Assembly (NCBI RefSeq): GCF_964030965.1
Contig: NZ_OZ034999.1
Location: 992,001-1,056,000, forward strand
DNA length: 64,000 bases
Origin: Spiroplasma endosymbiont of Amphimallon solstitiale
GTDB lineage: Bacteria > Bacillota_I > Bacilli_A > Mycoplasmatales > VBWQ01
Reading direction: 5' to 3'
Shown here: in pieces, positions 1 through 9,953 of the stretch
Position numbering within the stretch: the first letter of the stretch is position 1
Layout of the letters: each line of letters starts with the position of its first letter
Notes under the pieces: generated by a model
Told to the model about the DNA's origin: nothing
What the model saw: only the letters and a program-made list of their open reading frames with translations
Database searches by the model: none
Made by a program: the position numbers and the translations under genes

Positions 1-467
1 CGATATACAATATTTTCTAAAGCTTCTTTTTGTACTGAATTAATTTCACTTGGTGTTGCCATCAACACAATCAAATTACGATTTTTATCTAATTTTTCAT
101 GTTTTTTTATAGAATTGTTATTAATTTCTTTTAAATTTTTAATTTCAAGTCTGAAATCTTGAAAAATTTTAGTAAGAATACGTTGTAAAGCATCTGGATC
201 AGCAATATTACCATCACGAACTGGACGTTTAATAATAACGTTTTCATTTGTTTTGTCAGTTAAAGCCTTAGCCTCTTCACCGTAAAGAATTCTATTTTTT
301 TCATAGTCTTCAGCTAAATAGGTTGGAGCATCATATCTAAGACCTATATTAATATGTCTAGCTTTAAAGTTTTCTGTTCCGATATCTAAAGCTAATCATT
401 GATAATCAGTTATTGATTTAAGTTTGTTATTTTTCTGATTTAAATTTTCTTTTCTTGTTTTAAACAT
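1..467 (-). CDS. mreB: MreB-family actin-like protein (5' part, cut by window edge)
   Basis: The first 155 codons are visible on the minus strand; the 3' end lies outside the window. After a polar N-terminal extension of about 20 residues comes LALDIGTENFKARHINIG, the phosphate-1 loop of the actin/Hsp70 fold. It is followed by YGEEAKAL and RPVRDGNIAD, which match the MreB pattern of conserved EA plus RP..DG.IAD. The start ATG at 465-467 has a purine-rich AAAGGGA upstream. MreB filaments lie under the membrane. Spiroplasmas encode several MreB paralogues that, with fibril protein, form the shape and motility ribbon. Which paralogue this is cannot be told from the fragment. One TGA-Trp occurs near residue 24. 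Confidence 0.8.
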
Positions 468-755
468 TTCTCTAATTTTCCCTTTCTTTAAATACTTAAA
501 TTTTATAAATTTTATCTAAATTAATTTTACATGATTTTATAAATAAGTTATTTATATTAATTTATAAGGAAATATGGGATTAATGTTGATAATTTTTATT
601 TATTATATTTTGTTTAAAAAACAGCAAAAACTTTGAAGTATGCAATATATCTAATTTTATAAATATTAAATTTAATTGAATAAATAGTTAAAAATATATT
701 TTAATTATCTGAAAAAATCTCTGGTTTTTATTAAAAAAAGGAGATAAAATAATCA
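468..755. other. Divergent intergenic region between mreB and fruA
   Basis: A 288-bp A+T-rich region separating two divergent genes, so it should hold both promoters. No hairpin or repeat stands out, and no confident -10/-35 pair can be picked because the whole stretch is nearly pure A/T. An AAGGAG ribosome-binding site at 739-743 serves the fruA start. Confidence 0.4.
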
Positions 756-1997
756 TTGGAAAGGAAGGTAAAATTGAAAATAACTAATGATTTATTAAAC
801 AACTCACATATTATTTTTGAATCTAATATTAAAAATCAAATAGAAGCACTAACTAAAATTACTGATTTGACATTTTCATTAGGTTATATTACTAATCGTG
901 ATGAATTACTAAAAGCATTTCTTGCTCTTGAACAAGAATTATCAACGGGTTTTGAAGGTGGAATTGCAATTCCACACGCTAGAATTAAATCAATTAAAAA
1001 ACCTGCAATTCTAATATTATGTAATAATAATGGTGTTGACTGAAAAGCAATAGATGGACAATTAACAACTTTTATTATTGCTTTAATAATTCCTGAAACA
1101 CAAGCAGAAAATTTACATTTAGATATTTTAAGTACACTTGCAATTAAACTTGTAAATAAAGATTTTCGTAAAAAATTAAAAAATGCAAAAAATTCACAAG
1201 AAATAATATCGCTTATTAATGATGAAACAGTTAAAAATAGTACTAAAAAAGAAATAAAAACAATGAAAAATAAGGAAACAAAAAAAATTGTTGGAGTTTC
1301 TTCTTTTAATTATGTAGAAAAGTATGGATGACCAAAAATTATTCATCAATTTACACTTAAAATATTATTTTTAATTAAAAATTTGTTAAAAGTAACATTA
1401 TTTAGTGTAAAAATTCTCTAAAAATAACACTTTATCATGTATCATTACTTTTATAAAAAATTAAAGGTTTCTTCTTGTACAACTGGAGTAGTTCATACTT
1501 ACATGTGTAAAGAATTATTAGAAACCGCAGGAAAAGAACTAGGCTATCAAGTACATATTGAATGTCAAGGTCAAAAAGGACCAGAATATGTACTAACAGA
1601 ACAAGAAATTAAAGAAGCGGATGTCGTTATTTTAGCAACAGATGTTGCAATTGACTTAGAACGTTTTATTGGTAAAAAAATATACTTGTGGTACAAAACC
1701 AGTAGTTAAAGATGCTAAACAAACTATTAAAGAAAGTTTAACAAAAGCAAAAATATACGGTGAAACTAATGGAAATAGTGGTGATTTCATTTTAAATGCT
1801 TCGAAAGGTAAACCAGCAATTTTAAAACATTTATTAAGCGGAGTATCATATATGATACCATTTGTTGTTTTTGCTGGTTTAATTTTTGCTATTGTTGGTG
1901 GTATCGCAAAAGGTACTTTTGGTAATGGATTTGAATTTAAAAATTCATGAGAAGAACAACTTGCTTGATTAAAAACAAATCCACCAGGAGTTAATTC
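756..1997 (+). pseudogene. fruA: Fructose-type PTS enzyme II (IIA-IIB-IIC), disrupted and truncated
   Basis: The start is TTG at 756 behind AAGGAG; a second TTG at 774 with GGAAGG is possible. The IIA domain (about residues 1-150) carries the phospho-histidine motif GIAIPHARI. The IIB domain follows with VSSCTTGVVHTYMC, which holds the phospho-cysteine. The start of IIC (ILKHLLSGVSYMIPFVVFAG) runs to 1997. Three lesions are visible. MITE A sits exactly between IIA and IIB with an 8-bp target duplication GTTTCTTC. An extra A in the run at 1674-1680 shifts frame between IIB and IIC. IIC is cut off after about 90 residues by MITE B, with no continuation beyond it. The protein would have phosphorylated fructose or mannitol during import; it cannot be functional here. 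Confidence 0.85.
1304..1466 (+). mobile_element. 163-bp MITE, copy A
   Basis: Terminal repeat TTTAATTATGTAGAAAAGTA at the left and its inverse at the right, flanked by an 8-bp duplication GTTTCTTC at 1296-1303 and 1467-1474. It lies inside fruA. Two substitutions alter its right end (TTTATAAAAAA in place of TTTCTACAAAA). Confidence 0.9.
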
Positions 1998-2160
1998 TTT
2001 TAATTTTGTAGAAAAGTAATGATACATGATAAAGTGTTATTTTTAGAGAATTTTTACACTAAATAATGTTACTTTTAACAAATTTTTAATTAAAAATAAT
2101 ATTTTAAGTGTAAATTGATGAATAATTTTTGGTCATCCATACTTTTCTACATAATTAAAA
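1998..2160 (-). mobile_element. 163-bp MITE, copy B (mismatched flanks)
   Basis: Full-length MITE in reverse orientation. Its flanks differ: GTTAATTC on the fruA side and GAAATCTG on the IS256 side. GAAATCTG is the exact 8-bp site duplicated around MITE copy Q in another IS256 copy. The junction therefore looks like a recombination product rather than a simple insertion. Confidence 0.85.
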
Positions 2161-3523
2161 GAAATCTGTGTATCTTTGTTTTACAAAGTACTAGTTTAGA
2201 TTAATTCTGTCTTCAAATTTTATCATAAAATGAGCAATTGCTGTATTTCAATTTTGAATAGGCAATGTTCATTTTTTTGTTATATTTTCAATTGCTAAAT
2301 AAAATATTTTAAAAACTGACATATCATTAGGAAAAGCTTTTTTGTTTCTAATAACTTTTCGTAATTGACTATTAACAGATTCAATAGCATTTGTTGTATA
2401 AATTACTCTTTTGATTTCTGCAGGATAACTAATAAAAATCATCAAATTTTCTCAATTTTTATATCAAGATTTAGCAATTTGGGGATATTGTTTATTTCAT
2501 TTACTTTCAAATAATTCTAAAGCTTGCATTGCTTGTTCTTCACTACATGCACTATAAATTGGTTTTAAATCTGTAACTAGAGTTTTTCGATGTTTGTATG
2601 AAACATATTTTAAACTATTTCGAATTTGATGAACAATGCATAATTGATGTTCTGTTTTAGGATAAACTGCTTGTATTGCTTCTGACATGCCTGTTAAATT
2701 ATCACTACAAGCAATCAAAATATCATTTAAGCCTCGATTTTTCATTTCTGTGAAATTAGCTAATCAAAATTTAGCACCTTCATTTTCACTAATTCATAAG
2801 CCTAAAACATCTTTTTTACCTTCTAAATCAACTCCTAATGCTATATAAACTGATTTGTTAATAATCCGTTTATCTTGTCGAACTTTAACTACTATACAAT
2901 CAAAATAAACAATCGGATAAATGCTTTCTAATGGTCGATTTTGTCATGCTTTGACATCATCAATAACATCATCAGTAATTTGACTAATAACACTTTCACT
3001 AATATCAGCACCATGATATAACTCTTGTAACTGCATTCTAATGTCAGATAGAGTCATACCTTTTGCATATAGTGAAAGCACTTGTTGATCAAAACCATCA
3101 AATCTTCGCTGTCTTTTTGCAACTATTACAGGAGTAAAATCACTATTGCGATCTCTTGGTACATCAATCTCAATTTTACCTTGTTGAGTTATTAATTTTT
3201 TTGAACTTGTACCATTACGAGCATTTTCAGTATTACTATGTTGATTTTTTTCATATCCTAAATAATTTTGCATTTCAGAATTCAACATTTTTTCAACTAA
3301 ACGTTTTGTTAATTCTTTATATAAACCCCCTTCTTTAAAAACTGTTGTTAAATCTTCAGTATTTTCTAATAATAAATCTACTGCTTTTGATATTGGATCA
3401 TTATTATTAATATTTTGTTTTTTAGCCATCTGTAACTCACTCTTTCTAGTCATTTAATTATATTTACTAGAATTAATTAAACATAGTTATTTTTGTAAGT
3501 TACACAGATTACTAAACATTGCC
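2161..3523 (-). mobile_element. IS256-family insertion sequence, copy 1
   Basis: Carries an intact transposase gene and the right terminal repeat ending AATGTTTAGTAATCTGTGTA in inverse form. The left terminus lacks about the outermost dozen bases because MITE B abuts it at GAAATCTG. The right end interrupts an IS1595-like copy at 3524. Confidence 0.9.
2191..3453 (-). CDS. IS256-family (mutator-type) transposase
   Basis: 420 residues when TGA is read as Trp; the start ATG is at 3453. It catalyses cut-and-paste or copy-out transposition of IS256. First catalytic Asp in [15 protein letters not shown]. The second Asp is in [16 protein letters not shown] and is followed by the family signature [11 protein letters not shown]. 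The catalytic Glu is in [20 protein letters not shown]. Length and motif order match full mutator-type transposases, so this copy may be active. It is almost identical to the intact copy at 51471-52733, with ELFESK here against ESFESK there. Confidence 0.92.
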
Positions 3524-4030
3524 GGTAAATCCAATGCCATGGTAATGATGGTAATGAGTAATAAATTCTTTTAAACTTGATTGTATTTTACTGACATTAC
3601 TTAATTTTTTATAATTTAATTCTTTATTTTCTTTTGATTTAAACTGCTGGATAGTGGATTTAGTTTGTTTAGCTACTGTATCATATAATACTTGCATATC
3701 ACAAACTATAATTGAATTTTCTTCGATAAGTTTCGATGTTAAGTTTTCTTGTACTCATTTTTTATTTAATCTTTTAGTATTTGTTGTTTGAGCATAGATA
3801 TTTCGGTTTTCATCAATTGCCATTTGAATACAACAATTTAAATCTTTAGCATTTTCTTCAATTCATTATTTTCTTGGATCATTTGGATCTTTAAAGTTTC
3901 CTTTATGAATTTCTTTGATAAAAGTTTCGTCAACTTCAATTCTAGCTTTTAATTTTACAAATTGATTTTGTGTTTTTACTAATTGTGTTGATTTCATAAA
4001 TTTTTGACGATTAAATCAGGCAGTTTTATT

Positions 4031-4193
4031 TTTTAATTATGTAGAAAAGTATGGATGACCAAAAATTATTCATCAATTTACACTTAAAATATTATTTTTA
4101 ATTAAAAATTTGTTAAAAGTAACATTATTTAGTGTAAAAATTCTCTAAAAATAACACTTTATCATGTATCATTACTTTTCTACAAAATTAAAG
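4031..4193 (+). mobile_element. 163-bp MITE, copy C
   Basis: Perfect 8-bp duplication GTTTTATT at 4023-4030 and 4194-4201, inside IS1595-like copy 1. Confidence 0.92.
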
Positions 4194-4462
4194 GTTTTAT
4201 TTGTAGTATTAATAAATTGAGAAATAATGTAAGCAGATTGACCTAAAGTAGCTATTTGTATCAATAAATCTCATTGATCATGAGATAAATGACTTCAATA
4301 AAAATAATGATTTTTAAAAGCATGAAAAGTAATATTACAACTTTCACATTTATATATTTGCTTATAATCTTTACTACCATATTTAGTACACAAAAAAGAA
4401 CTACAATCTGGACATTGAATCCCTTTCTCTTTGAATTTTTGTTCGACTGCTTCAAATTTTTC

Positions 4463-4625
4463 CTTTAATTTTGTAGAAAAGTAATGATACATGATAAAGT
4501 TTTATTTTTAGAGAATTTTTACACTAAATAATGTTACTTTTAACAAATTTTTAATTAAAAATAATATTTTAAGTGTAAATTGATGAATAATTTTTGGTCA
4601 TCCATACTTTTCTACATAATTAAAA
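4463..4625 (-). mobile_element. 163-bp MITE, copy D
   Basis: Perfect 8-bp duplication AATTTTTC at 4455-4462 and 4626-4633, inside the zinc-ribbon region of IS1595-like copy 1. Opposite orientation to copy C. Confidence 0.92.
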
Positions 4626-4828
4626 AATTTTTCTTTTTTCTCAATTTGTTTAATTCTAGTTTTATTTTCTCTAAAAATCTCAATAAAATCTTTATCAGAC
4701 AAATTATTTAAAATTTCTTTTACTGTATTTTTATTCATTTAAAATCACCTCTTTAATATTAAAAATACCATATAAAAATATATTTTTGCTAATTTTACTA
4801 ATACCACTACTTTTCTACAAAATTAAAG

Positions 4829-5173
4829 GAATTTTTTGATTTTCTTGCAATATATCTTCTATCTGTATTGTTTCATAATTAGCAAAGTTGTTAACTTCAT
4901 TAATCATTAATTGAATTTGCTTATCAATAAGTTCTTTATTTTTTTCTTTTCAATATATTTTTTTCTGCGTCTTTTTTCTCCTTCTCTTTTTTTTCTAATA
5001 AATTCAGGATTTGATTTATTTTTTTCTAAATATTGTTTTTGTCTTTCTGCATGTTTTTGTTTTTTAGTTTTAATGTTTTCAAATGAAATTTCTACAAAAA
5101 TAGCGGGAGAAGGTACAAAAATAGATTCATCTTTTGTTTTTTCGTTATTGTTATTCTCTAACATTATATCCAT
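4829..5173 (-). pseudogene. Unknown lysine-rich protein, frameshifted and truncated
   Basis: Not recognised. The start ATG at 5173 has an AAAGGA upstream. The first 80 or so residues are very basic and low-complexity (AERQKQYLEKNKSNPEF, KKREGEKRRRKK), then an A-run loses one base and the frame closes. The other frame continues NKELIDKQIQLMINEVNNFA and runs into the IS1595-like end at 4828, where the gene is cut. The composition suggests a nucleic-acid-associated or plasmid/phage protein, but nothing diagnostic is visible. Confidence 0.45.
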
Positions 5174-5305
5174 ATTTTATATTTCCTTTTTAAAATAAAA
5201 TAGTGTATCTATAAACTTATATTAAGTTTATGTTCTTGATTTTAGCATCTTTTTTAATTTAGAAAAATACATAGAATTAATTAGATTTTAAAATTAATAA
5301 TAAAT

Positions 5306-5336
5306 AAAAATAGTTACCAAAATGGTAACTATTTTT
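5306..5336. terminator. Bidirectional hairpin terminator
   Basis: Stem TAGTTACCA / TGGTAACTA with a 3-base loop, A5 on one side and T5 on the other. It overlaps the stop codon of the minus-strand gene ending at 5335. Confidence 0.75.
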
Positions 5337-5624
5337 ATTTTGCTATAAATTTATTATTAACTTTAGTTTTATGTTGGATTGATAAACTTATTTTATTTAT
5401 TTCATCAATAAAATTATTATCTTTTTCTATATCTCAACCATTTTTTTGATCAATTTCTTTTGTTATTTTTTCCAATTCTATTTTGATTTCTTTTAAACTA
5501 GTTTTATTAATATTATTATTTAATCTTTTTTCAATATTTTGAATTTTTATATCAATTTCATGATATCAAGTGGTATCTACAACATTGCAAAGTGGTTCTT
5601 GTACTCAAGCATGGTACATTTTTC

Positions 5625-5787
5625 TTTTAATTATGTAGAAAAGTATGGATGACCAAAAATTATTCATCAATTTACACTTAAAATATTATTTTTAATTAAA
5701 AATTTGTTAAAAGTAACATTATTTAGTGTAAAAATTCTCTAAAAATAACACTTTATCATGTATCATTACTTTTCTACAAAATTAAAG
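5625..5787 (+). mobile_element. 163-bp MITE, copy E
   Basis: Full length. Its left flank is CATTTTTC but its right flank is GAAGAATT. The matching CATTTTTC lies beyond the neighbouring IS, at 6940-6947. See the finding on the composite unit. Confidence 0.9.
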
Positions 5788-5798
5788 GAAGAATTTGG

Positions 5799-6939
5799 CT
5801 TTAATTTTGTAGAAAAGTAGTGGTATTAGTAAAATTAGCAAAAATATATTTTTATATGGTATTTTTAATATTAAAGAGGTGATTTTAAATGAATAAAAAT
5901 ACAGTAAAAGAAATTTTAAATAATTTGTCTGATAAAGATTTTATTGAGATTTTTAGAGAAAATAAAACTAGAATTAAACAAATTGAGAAAAAAGAAAAAT
6001 TTGAAGCAGTCGAACAAAAATTCAAAGAGAAAGGGATTCAATGTCCAGATTGTAGTTCTTTTTTGTGTACTAAATATGGTAGTAAAGATTATAAGCAAAG
6101 ATATAAATGTAAAAGTTGTAATATTACTTTTCATGCTTTTAAAAATCATTATTTTTATTGAAGTCATTTATCTCATGATCAATGAGATTTATTGATACAA
6201 ATAGCTACTTTAGGTCAATCTGCTTACATTATTTCTCAATTTATTAATACTACAAATAAAACTGCCTGATTTAATCGTCAAAAATTTATGAAATCAACAC
6301 AATTAGTAAAAACACAAAATCAATTTGTAAAATTAAAAGCTAGAATTGAAATTGACGAAACTTTTATCAAAGAAATTCATAAAGGAAACTTTAAAGATCC
6401 AAATGATCCAAGAAAACAATGAATTGAAGAAAATGCTAAAGATTTAAATTGTTGTATTCAAATGGCAATTGATGAAAACCGAAATATCTATGCTCAAACA
6501 ACAAATACTAAAAGATTAAATAAAAAATGAGTACAAGAAAACTTAACATCGAAACTTATCGAAGAAAATTCAATTATAGTTTGTGATATGCAAGTATTAT
6601 ATGATACAGTAGCTAAACAAACTAAATCCACTATCCAGCAGTTTAAATCAAAAGAAAATAAAGAATTAAATTATAAAAAATTAAGTAATGTCAGTAAAAT
6701 ACAATCAAGTTTAAAAGAATTTATTACTCATTACCATGGCATTGGATTTACCAATATTCAAAATTACCTCAATTTATGGAAATGAAAATATCAACACTAC
6801 GGATTAACCCCTTATCAAAAATCCAATGTGTTATATTTCAGTTTGTAAAAAAAATAAATCCCAAAATTTAATAAAATCAAATTTTAAGTCAAGTTGATGA
6901 CTTTTTTTATTTTACCACTACTTTTCTACATAATTAAAA
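5799..6939 (+). mobile_element. IS1595-like element, copy 2 (intact, 1141 bp)
   Basis: Both terminal inverted repeats are present (CTTTAATTTTGTAGAAAAGT at left; the inverse of TTTTAATTATGTAGAAAAGT at right), with one intact transposase. The duplication CATTTTTC follows the right end. The left end abuts an 11-bp spacer and MITE E. Confidence 0.9.
5889..6848 (+). CDS. Zinc-ribbon DDE transposase, IS1595-like
   Basis: 319 residues. The start ATG is preceded by AAAGAGGTGATTTTAA. N-terminal zinc ribbon: CPDC at about residues 53-56, and CKSC after KQRYK. Then comes the ISXO2-like core, with ARIEIDETFIKEIH holding the first Asp, VCDMQVLYDT a second Asp, and a C-terminal HYHGIGFTNIQNYLNLWKWK. The last resembles the conserved tail of IS1595-group transposases. 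The 8-bp target duplications seen around copies and MITEs fit that family. The family name rests on these motifs, not on a search. This copy is intact and is the likeliest source of transposase for the MITEs. Confidence 0.8.
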
Positions 6940-7191
6940 CATTTTTCTTTCTTCAAATCCTTCTGGAAGTTTTATTTCTTCTTTAATTTCAGCAATTAAT
7001 TTATATATACTTTTTATTTTTTTAACTTTACTATACATATCTTTTAATCTTCCTTTCAAAAAAATAAAAAACCCATATACTTTAAAAATTAAAATAATGA
7101 GTTGAAAACTTAAATTAAGTTTAAATAATTATATCATAATATCTAGAATATTTGGTGTTAAATTTTTATACATATTTTTAAAAGATAAAAA

Positions 7192-7220
7192 AAATAAAAC
7201 TACTGAATTGAGTAGTTTTA
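7192..7220. terminator. Hairpin terminator
   Basis: AAAACTACT / AGTAGTTTT stem with loop GAATTG, then a T-rich tail on the minus strand. It lies at the 3' end of the minus gene ending at 7218. Confidence 0.65.
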
Positions 7221-7733
7221 TTTATCTTCTTCAATTTTTACTGTCATTTCTTGATCATCAAAAACAAATTTAACTTTTTTATCATCTTTTTTATTAACAG
7301 CATCACTGGGTTTATCATTTTTTTTATTTTCAAATAAAGGTTTTGGTTTTTTCTTTAATTCTTTTTCATTTTTTAAATAATATTTTTGAACTATATCAAA
7401 AAGTTCATTATTTAAACTACCATCTTTATATCTCTTTTTAAATTTATAAAAATACTTATAACGCTTATCTAAAATTATTGATTTAATTTCATTAAAGAGT
7501 ATAAAAGCATTTCTACTTGAAAATTTATAATTATTTTTACCTATTTTTACTAAATTATGACTTATAATATTGTTTATTTTAAACTTAAATCTTTTTCTTT
7601 TAAAAAGAAAAATAACTAAAATAAAAATAAAAGTTAGCATTAATAATAATATTGATAATCCTATTATTATTCAGTCCTTTATTGAAAAATCTGATCAATT
7701 AACTAAAAACATTATATTTAAATTATTTTGCAT
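7218..7733 (-). CDS. Unknown single-pass membrane protein
   Basis: 171 residues from ATG at 7733, preceded by AGGGGG. Not recognised. Residues 1-30 are fairly polar with Trp codons read from TGA. Residues 25-48 form one strong membrane helix (IIIGLSILLLMLTFIFIL), followed at once by a basic patch KRKRFKFK. By the positive-inside rule the rest lies in the cytoplasm. The C-terminal 110 residues are lysine-rich and charged, ending in an acidic stretch (DDQEMTVKIEEDK). It is followed by a clear terminator and appears monocistronic. Confidence 0.6.
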
Positions 7734-7802
7734 ATAAATAACCCCCTAAATTTTCTTAATATATAAATTTGCGTGATTTTATAAACAAGTTCTTCTTATC
7801 TT

Positions 7803-8293
7803 TTATTTTGGATAAATTACATTTAAAATTACACTTCCAATAACTAAAGGGTCATCATAAGTCATTTCAACTGTTAAAGTAGTTGGTTTAATGTTAATAT
7901 TATTATATTTTAAATTACCTAAAATAATTTTTTCTTTTATTAAATTTGATTGTGGATTACTTTCAATTAGTCTCTCTTTAATAACCTCCTTTACAGTTTC
8001 TGGACTTGTCATTTTCAATTAGTCTTCAGGTTTTAATTGCAAATTTGTTTTGTTTTTTAAAATTACTGCTAAAATTTGTTTATTATCACTAATCGATGAT
8101 TGTTTAGAGATCGAACCATTTGATTTTTTTTATTTTTTTCTTCCTCTTCTTCTTTTTCTCCTTCTGTTTCAGCAATAGCTGTCATACCACCAGCAATGGT
8201 GGCTCCAATTAAAGCTGCAGAGCCGATAAGACCAACAATAATTTTTGTTGATTTCTTCTTCTTTTTCTTTTCTTCTTCATCTTCTTCTGACAT
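7803..8293 (-). pseudogene. Membrane-anchored protein with lipoprotein-17-like variable surface domain, broken
   Basis: Frame 1 begins MSEEDEEEKKKKKKSTKIIV, then one membrane helix (GLIGSAALIGATIAGGMTAI) and an acidic stretch EGEKEEEEE. At an 8-A run near 8128 one A appears missing. The other frame continues NGSISKQSS, then DNKQILAVILKNKTNLQL and KPED, reaching an in-frame TAA at about 8022. It resumes at MTSPETVKEVIKERLIESN and finishes at IGSVILNVIYPK. The LKPEDMTSPETVKE and NIKPTTLTVEMTY segments resemble the mycoplasma lipoprotein-17 surface repeat. Two lesions mean no full product unless both are errors. The name rests on remembered motif similarity. Confidence 0.5.
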
Positions 8294-8575
8294 AAATTAC
8301 AAACCTCTTTTCTAAGCCCTTAAATTTTTTCTAAGTTAATTTTACATGATTAAAAATAATCTATTGACATTTTACTTTTATTAGAGTAGAAATTTAGATA
8401 AACAATTAGTTGTATAAATTACTGATGTATTTTTTTATTTTTTGAAAATTAATAATCTTAAACATTAAAATAGTAATTATTATTAGTTTTAATAAAGTTT
8501 TTTATCTTATTTTTTAAAGAACTTAGTAAAAATAAGATAAAATATTAATATTGCATTAAAGAAAAAGGTGAACGT

Positions 8576-9934
8576 ATGTCATTTCAACAATTTAATTTAC
8601 AACCATGACTAATTGAAAATTTAAAAAAAGAAAAACTAATTAATCCAACACCAGTCCAAACCGAAATTATTCCTTTAGCATTAACTTATAAAAACTTAAT
8701 TATTAAAAGTGCTACTGGTAGTGGTAAAACTCATACTTATTTAATTCCAATTTTAAATAATTGTAATGTTACTTTAAAAGTAACACAAGCAGTTATTATT
8801 ACACCTACTCGTGAACTTGCTCAACAAACGTTCAATTTTTTAAAAGCTTTAATCAAAGATCAAAATATTAGCATTGCTTGTTTAGTGGGTGGCAAAGATA
8901 TTATTCGTCAAAGTAATAATTTAAGTAATAATCAACCACAAATTGTAATTGGAACTCCAACTAGATTAAAACGTTTATATGAACTTAATATGTTAGCAAT
9001 TACTACTACTAACACTTTAGTTATTGATGAATGTGATATGTTATTTGATATGGGATTCATGGAAGATTTAGATTTTTTAATTACTAAAATGAATAAAAAT
9101 ACTCAAATTATGACTTTTTCAGCAACAATATTACACCAACTAGTTACTTGATTAAAAAAATATATTACTAACGCTACTACAATTAGTATTGATAATAAAT
9201 CTCAAAAAATTCAACATATTTTTATTAATCGTTATCATCAAGATAGTAAAAAACAACTACAATCATTATTAACAATGTTTGATCCTTATTTATGTTTAAT
9301 TTTTGTTAATAACAAAGAAAATATTGAAGAAATTGCAAACGTCTTAATTGAAGAAAATAAAAAAGTAGCAATCTTACATGGTGGATTACCAGCACGAGAA
9401 CGTTCTCAAACTTTTAAACGTATTAAAAATTTTGAATATCAATATGTTGTTTGTTCAGATATCGCAGCACGTGGTATTGATATTGAAGGGGTATCTCATG
9501 TTATCTCTTTACAATTACCGACAAATAATATAGAATATTATTTTCATCGAGCAGGGCGAACAGGACGAGCTAACTATTCAGGTATTTCTTATGTATTTTA
9601 TGATAAGAGTGATAATTCTACTATTCATAAGTTAAAAAATTTAAATGTTCCAATAGAATACTATAAAATTAAAGATAATAAGTTACTACCAGAAATTACT
9701 AATGACAACATCGTTGCTCATAAACGAAAAATAGAAAGAAATAAAGAAGAGCAATATGTTATTAATCGCTTTAAAAAAAATAAAAATGTAACTCCTGGTT
9801 ATAAGAAAAAATTTAATAAAGATTTAGAAGCAATAAAAAAAGAAACAAGAAAACAACACATTAAAGCATCAATTAAGAAAATTAAAAAAACACAAGCAAT
9901 TGCAAGAAGAAAAAAACTTTTTGATGAAAATTAA
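8576..9934 (+). CDS. DEAD-box ATP-dependent RNA helicase
   Basis: 452 residues. ATP-driven unwinding of RNA, probably in RNA turnover, ribosome assembly or cold adaptation. Motifs in order: Q motif (PTPVQTEIIPLA, about 24-35), motif I SATGSGKT, Ia PTRELAQQ, Ib GTPTRLKRL, II as VIDECDM (DECD rather than DEAD), III FSAT, IV LIFVNN, V ARGIDIEG, VI HRAGRTGRAN. The C-terminal 90 residues are a lysine-rich RNA-binding tail (KKTQAIARRKKLFDEN). The size and basic tail resemble CshB-type helicases. The start ATG follows AAAAAGGTGAACGT. It is the first gene of a cluster with nfo 19 bp downstream. Confidence 0.93.
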
Positions 9935-9953
9935 TAATGAAAGAGGAAGCAAG

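Larger units (their letters stand above)
3524..4738 (-). pseudogene. IS1595-like transposase remnant
   Basis: Same protein as the intact copy at 5889-6848. The start ATG is at 4738. The zinc-ribbon N-terminus is split by MITE D after about residue 40, the middle is split by MITE C, and the C-terminus stops at ...HGIGFT where IS256 joins. Removing both MITEs plus one duplication copy each restores the frame, so the gene was intact when they inserted. One substitution gives WIEENA preceded by a stop-like TAA (ATTATTTTCTTGG at 3865). Confidence 0.85.
3524..4828 (-). mobile_element. IS1595-like element, copy 1 (truncated, hit by two MITEs)
   Basis: The intact left terminus ends at 4828. The right 180 or so bases are missing because IS256 copy 1 joins at 3523/3524. 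MITEs C and D are inserted in it, each with its own 8-bp duplication. It also has a 9-bp internal duplication that repeats HYH in the protein. Confidence 0.88.
5335..7038 (-). pseudogene. Unknown 126-residue protein split by a MITE + IS1595-like insertion
   Basis: Not recognised. The 5' part (7038 down to 6948) begins MYSKVKKIKSIYKLIAEI, and the 3' part (5624 down to 5335) ends SIQHKTKVNNKFIAK. Removing 5625-6947 (MITE E, IS copy 2 and one copy of the duplication CATTTTTC) restores a single open frame of 127 codons, which shows it was a real gene. It is lysine- and isoleucine-rich with a predicted helical C-terminal half and no signal peptide. The start ATG at 7036-7038 has AAAGGAAG upstream. 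Confidence 0.6.

Noticed and set aside
1656-2027. 123-codon minus-strand ORF across the fruA region
   Set aside because: It is the reverse-strand shadow of the IIB-IIC coding sequence and begins inside a MITE end.
5916-6167. Minus-strand ORF of 83 codons inside each IS1595-like copy (also at 13854, 45063 and 54129)
   Set aside because: Antisense shadow of the zinc-ribbon part of the transposase; its conservation only reflects the IS.
5944-6195. 83-codon alternative frame at the start of each IS1595-like transposase
   Set aside because: Overlaps the real frame, lacks an RBS and contains no recognisable motif. The real frame has the Cys pairs and runs the full length of the element.
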